Assembly (NCBI GenBank): GCA_035762425.1
Contig: DASTOW010000306.1
Span: 1-15,239, forward strand
Source of the DNA: AWTP1-13 sp035762425
GTDB taxonomy: Bacteria; Pseudomonadota; Alphaproteobacteria; Rhizobiales; Hyphomicrobiaceae
Length of the DNA stretch: 15,239 bases
Direction: 5' to 3'
The position numbers and the translations under genes were made by a program. Below the pieces are notes generated by a model that was given only the letters and a program-made list of their open reading frames with translations, was not told the origin of the DNA and did no database searches. Below are positions 15,095 through 15,239 of the stretch, one piece after another; the stretch's first letter is position 1; each line of letters begins with the position of its first letter.

Positions 15095-15239
15095 CTACAT
15101 GCGCCGCCGCTCCGGCTCCCAGCTGTGCTCGAGATTGTCGATCAGCTTCTGATCGTACAGGCAGAGGCACTGCTGGCGCGAATAGGTTGCCATGTATCGG
15201 CGATAGACGTCCAAGGGTTCCTGGCCGACGCGCAGCCCC
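15095..15239 (-). CDS. C-terminal end of an unrecognised protein
   Basis: An open frame enters from the right edge on the - strand and ends at TAG (15095-15097), leaving 47 visible residues. The end reads 'VGQEPLDVYRRYMATYSRQQ' then 'CLCLYDQKLIDNLEHSWEPE' and a basic tail 'RRRM'. It has a Cys-Leu-Cys motif, many charged and aromatic residues, and no transmembrane segment. I do not recognise the family. It lies 45 bases upstream of the thioesterase gene on the same strand, so it probably belongs to the same acyl-CoA operon, where a dehydrogenase, hydratase or oxygenase would be plausible. That is a guess from context only. Confidence 0.55.
   Translation of the reverse strand, partial: GLRVGQEPLDVYRRYMATYSRQQCLCLYDQKLIDNLEHSWEPERRRM

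Noticed and set aside
1..15239. CRISPR arrays, tRNA/rRNA genes, integrases, insertion sequences, toxin-antitoxin or defence genes
   Set aside because: Looked for on both strands; no regularly spaced repeats, cloverleaf-like structures or recognisable proteins of these kinds were seen.

Overview
The window is strongly GC-rich, densely coding DNA. It looks like an alphaproteobacterium, probably a metabolically versatile soil or water member of the Hyphomicrobiales or a relative. This rests on the gene families present: a branched-chain-amino-acid-type binding protein, HyuA/HyuB, an AbrB-family permease, a rhizobial-type outer-membrane beta-barrel protein, and small palindromic intergenic repeats of the 'GTCATCCCGG' kind. 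No rRNA, tRNA, CRISPR array, integrase or transposase was seen. The taxonomic call is inference.

Layout on the + strand. (1) 1-449 is the end of a periplasmic ABC-type substrate-binding protein. (2) 460-564 is a palindromic intergenic element. (3) 590-4347 is a hyuA-hyuB pair overlapping by 4 bases, encoding the two subunits of an ATP-dependent hydantoinase/oxoprolinase/acetophenone-carboxylase-type enzyme. Together with the upstream binding protein it suggests uptake and ring opening or carboxylation of a small compound. (4) 4512-8836 is a two-gene RND efflux system, a membrane-fusion protein and an inner-membrane pump overlapping by 4 bases, followed by a small single-span membrane protein (8869-9168). 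No outer-membrane channel gene is present. (5) 9169-9733 is a gene-free stretch with several hairpins and a second palindromic element. (6) 9734-10822 is an AbrB-family permease with an internal duplication.

The stretch 11.0-12.4 kb is a patch of gene decay. An outer-membrane beta-barrel gene (about 11053-11893) carries at least three separate frameshifts, and an SRPBCC-family gene (12136-12396) keeps only its N-terminal half. Between them lies the AT-rich segment 11994-12021, with a perfect -35 hexamer and a near-perfect 15-bp palindrome placed like a repressor operator. A now broken gene may therefore keep its regulated promoter. An intact TVP38/TMEM64-type membrane protein follows (12425-13111).

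From 13108 onward the genes are on the - strand. In transcription order they are the C-terminal end of an unrecognised protein (15239-15095), a fluoroacetyl-CoA-thioesterase-like hotdog protein with all three catalytic residues conserved (15049-14636), and an acyl-CoA synthetase (14595-13108). The gaps are 45 and 40 bases, so this is probably one acyl-CoA operon. Its last gene converges on the TVP38 gene with overlapping stop codons.

No clearly new multi-gene system is visible. The observations most worth following are the broken beta-barrel gene, the orphaned regulated promoter, the FlK-like thioesterase paired with a ligase, and the palindromic elements, one of which would cause the start of hyuA to be called too far upstream.
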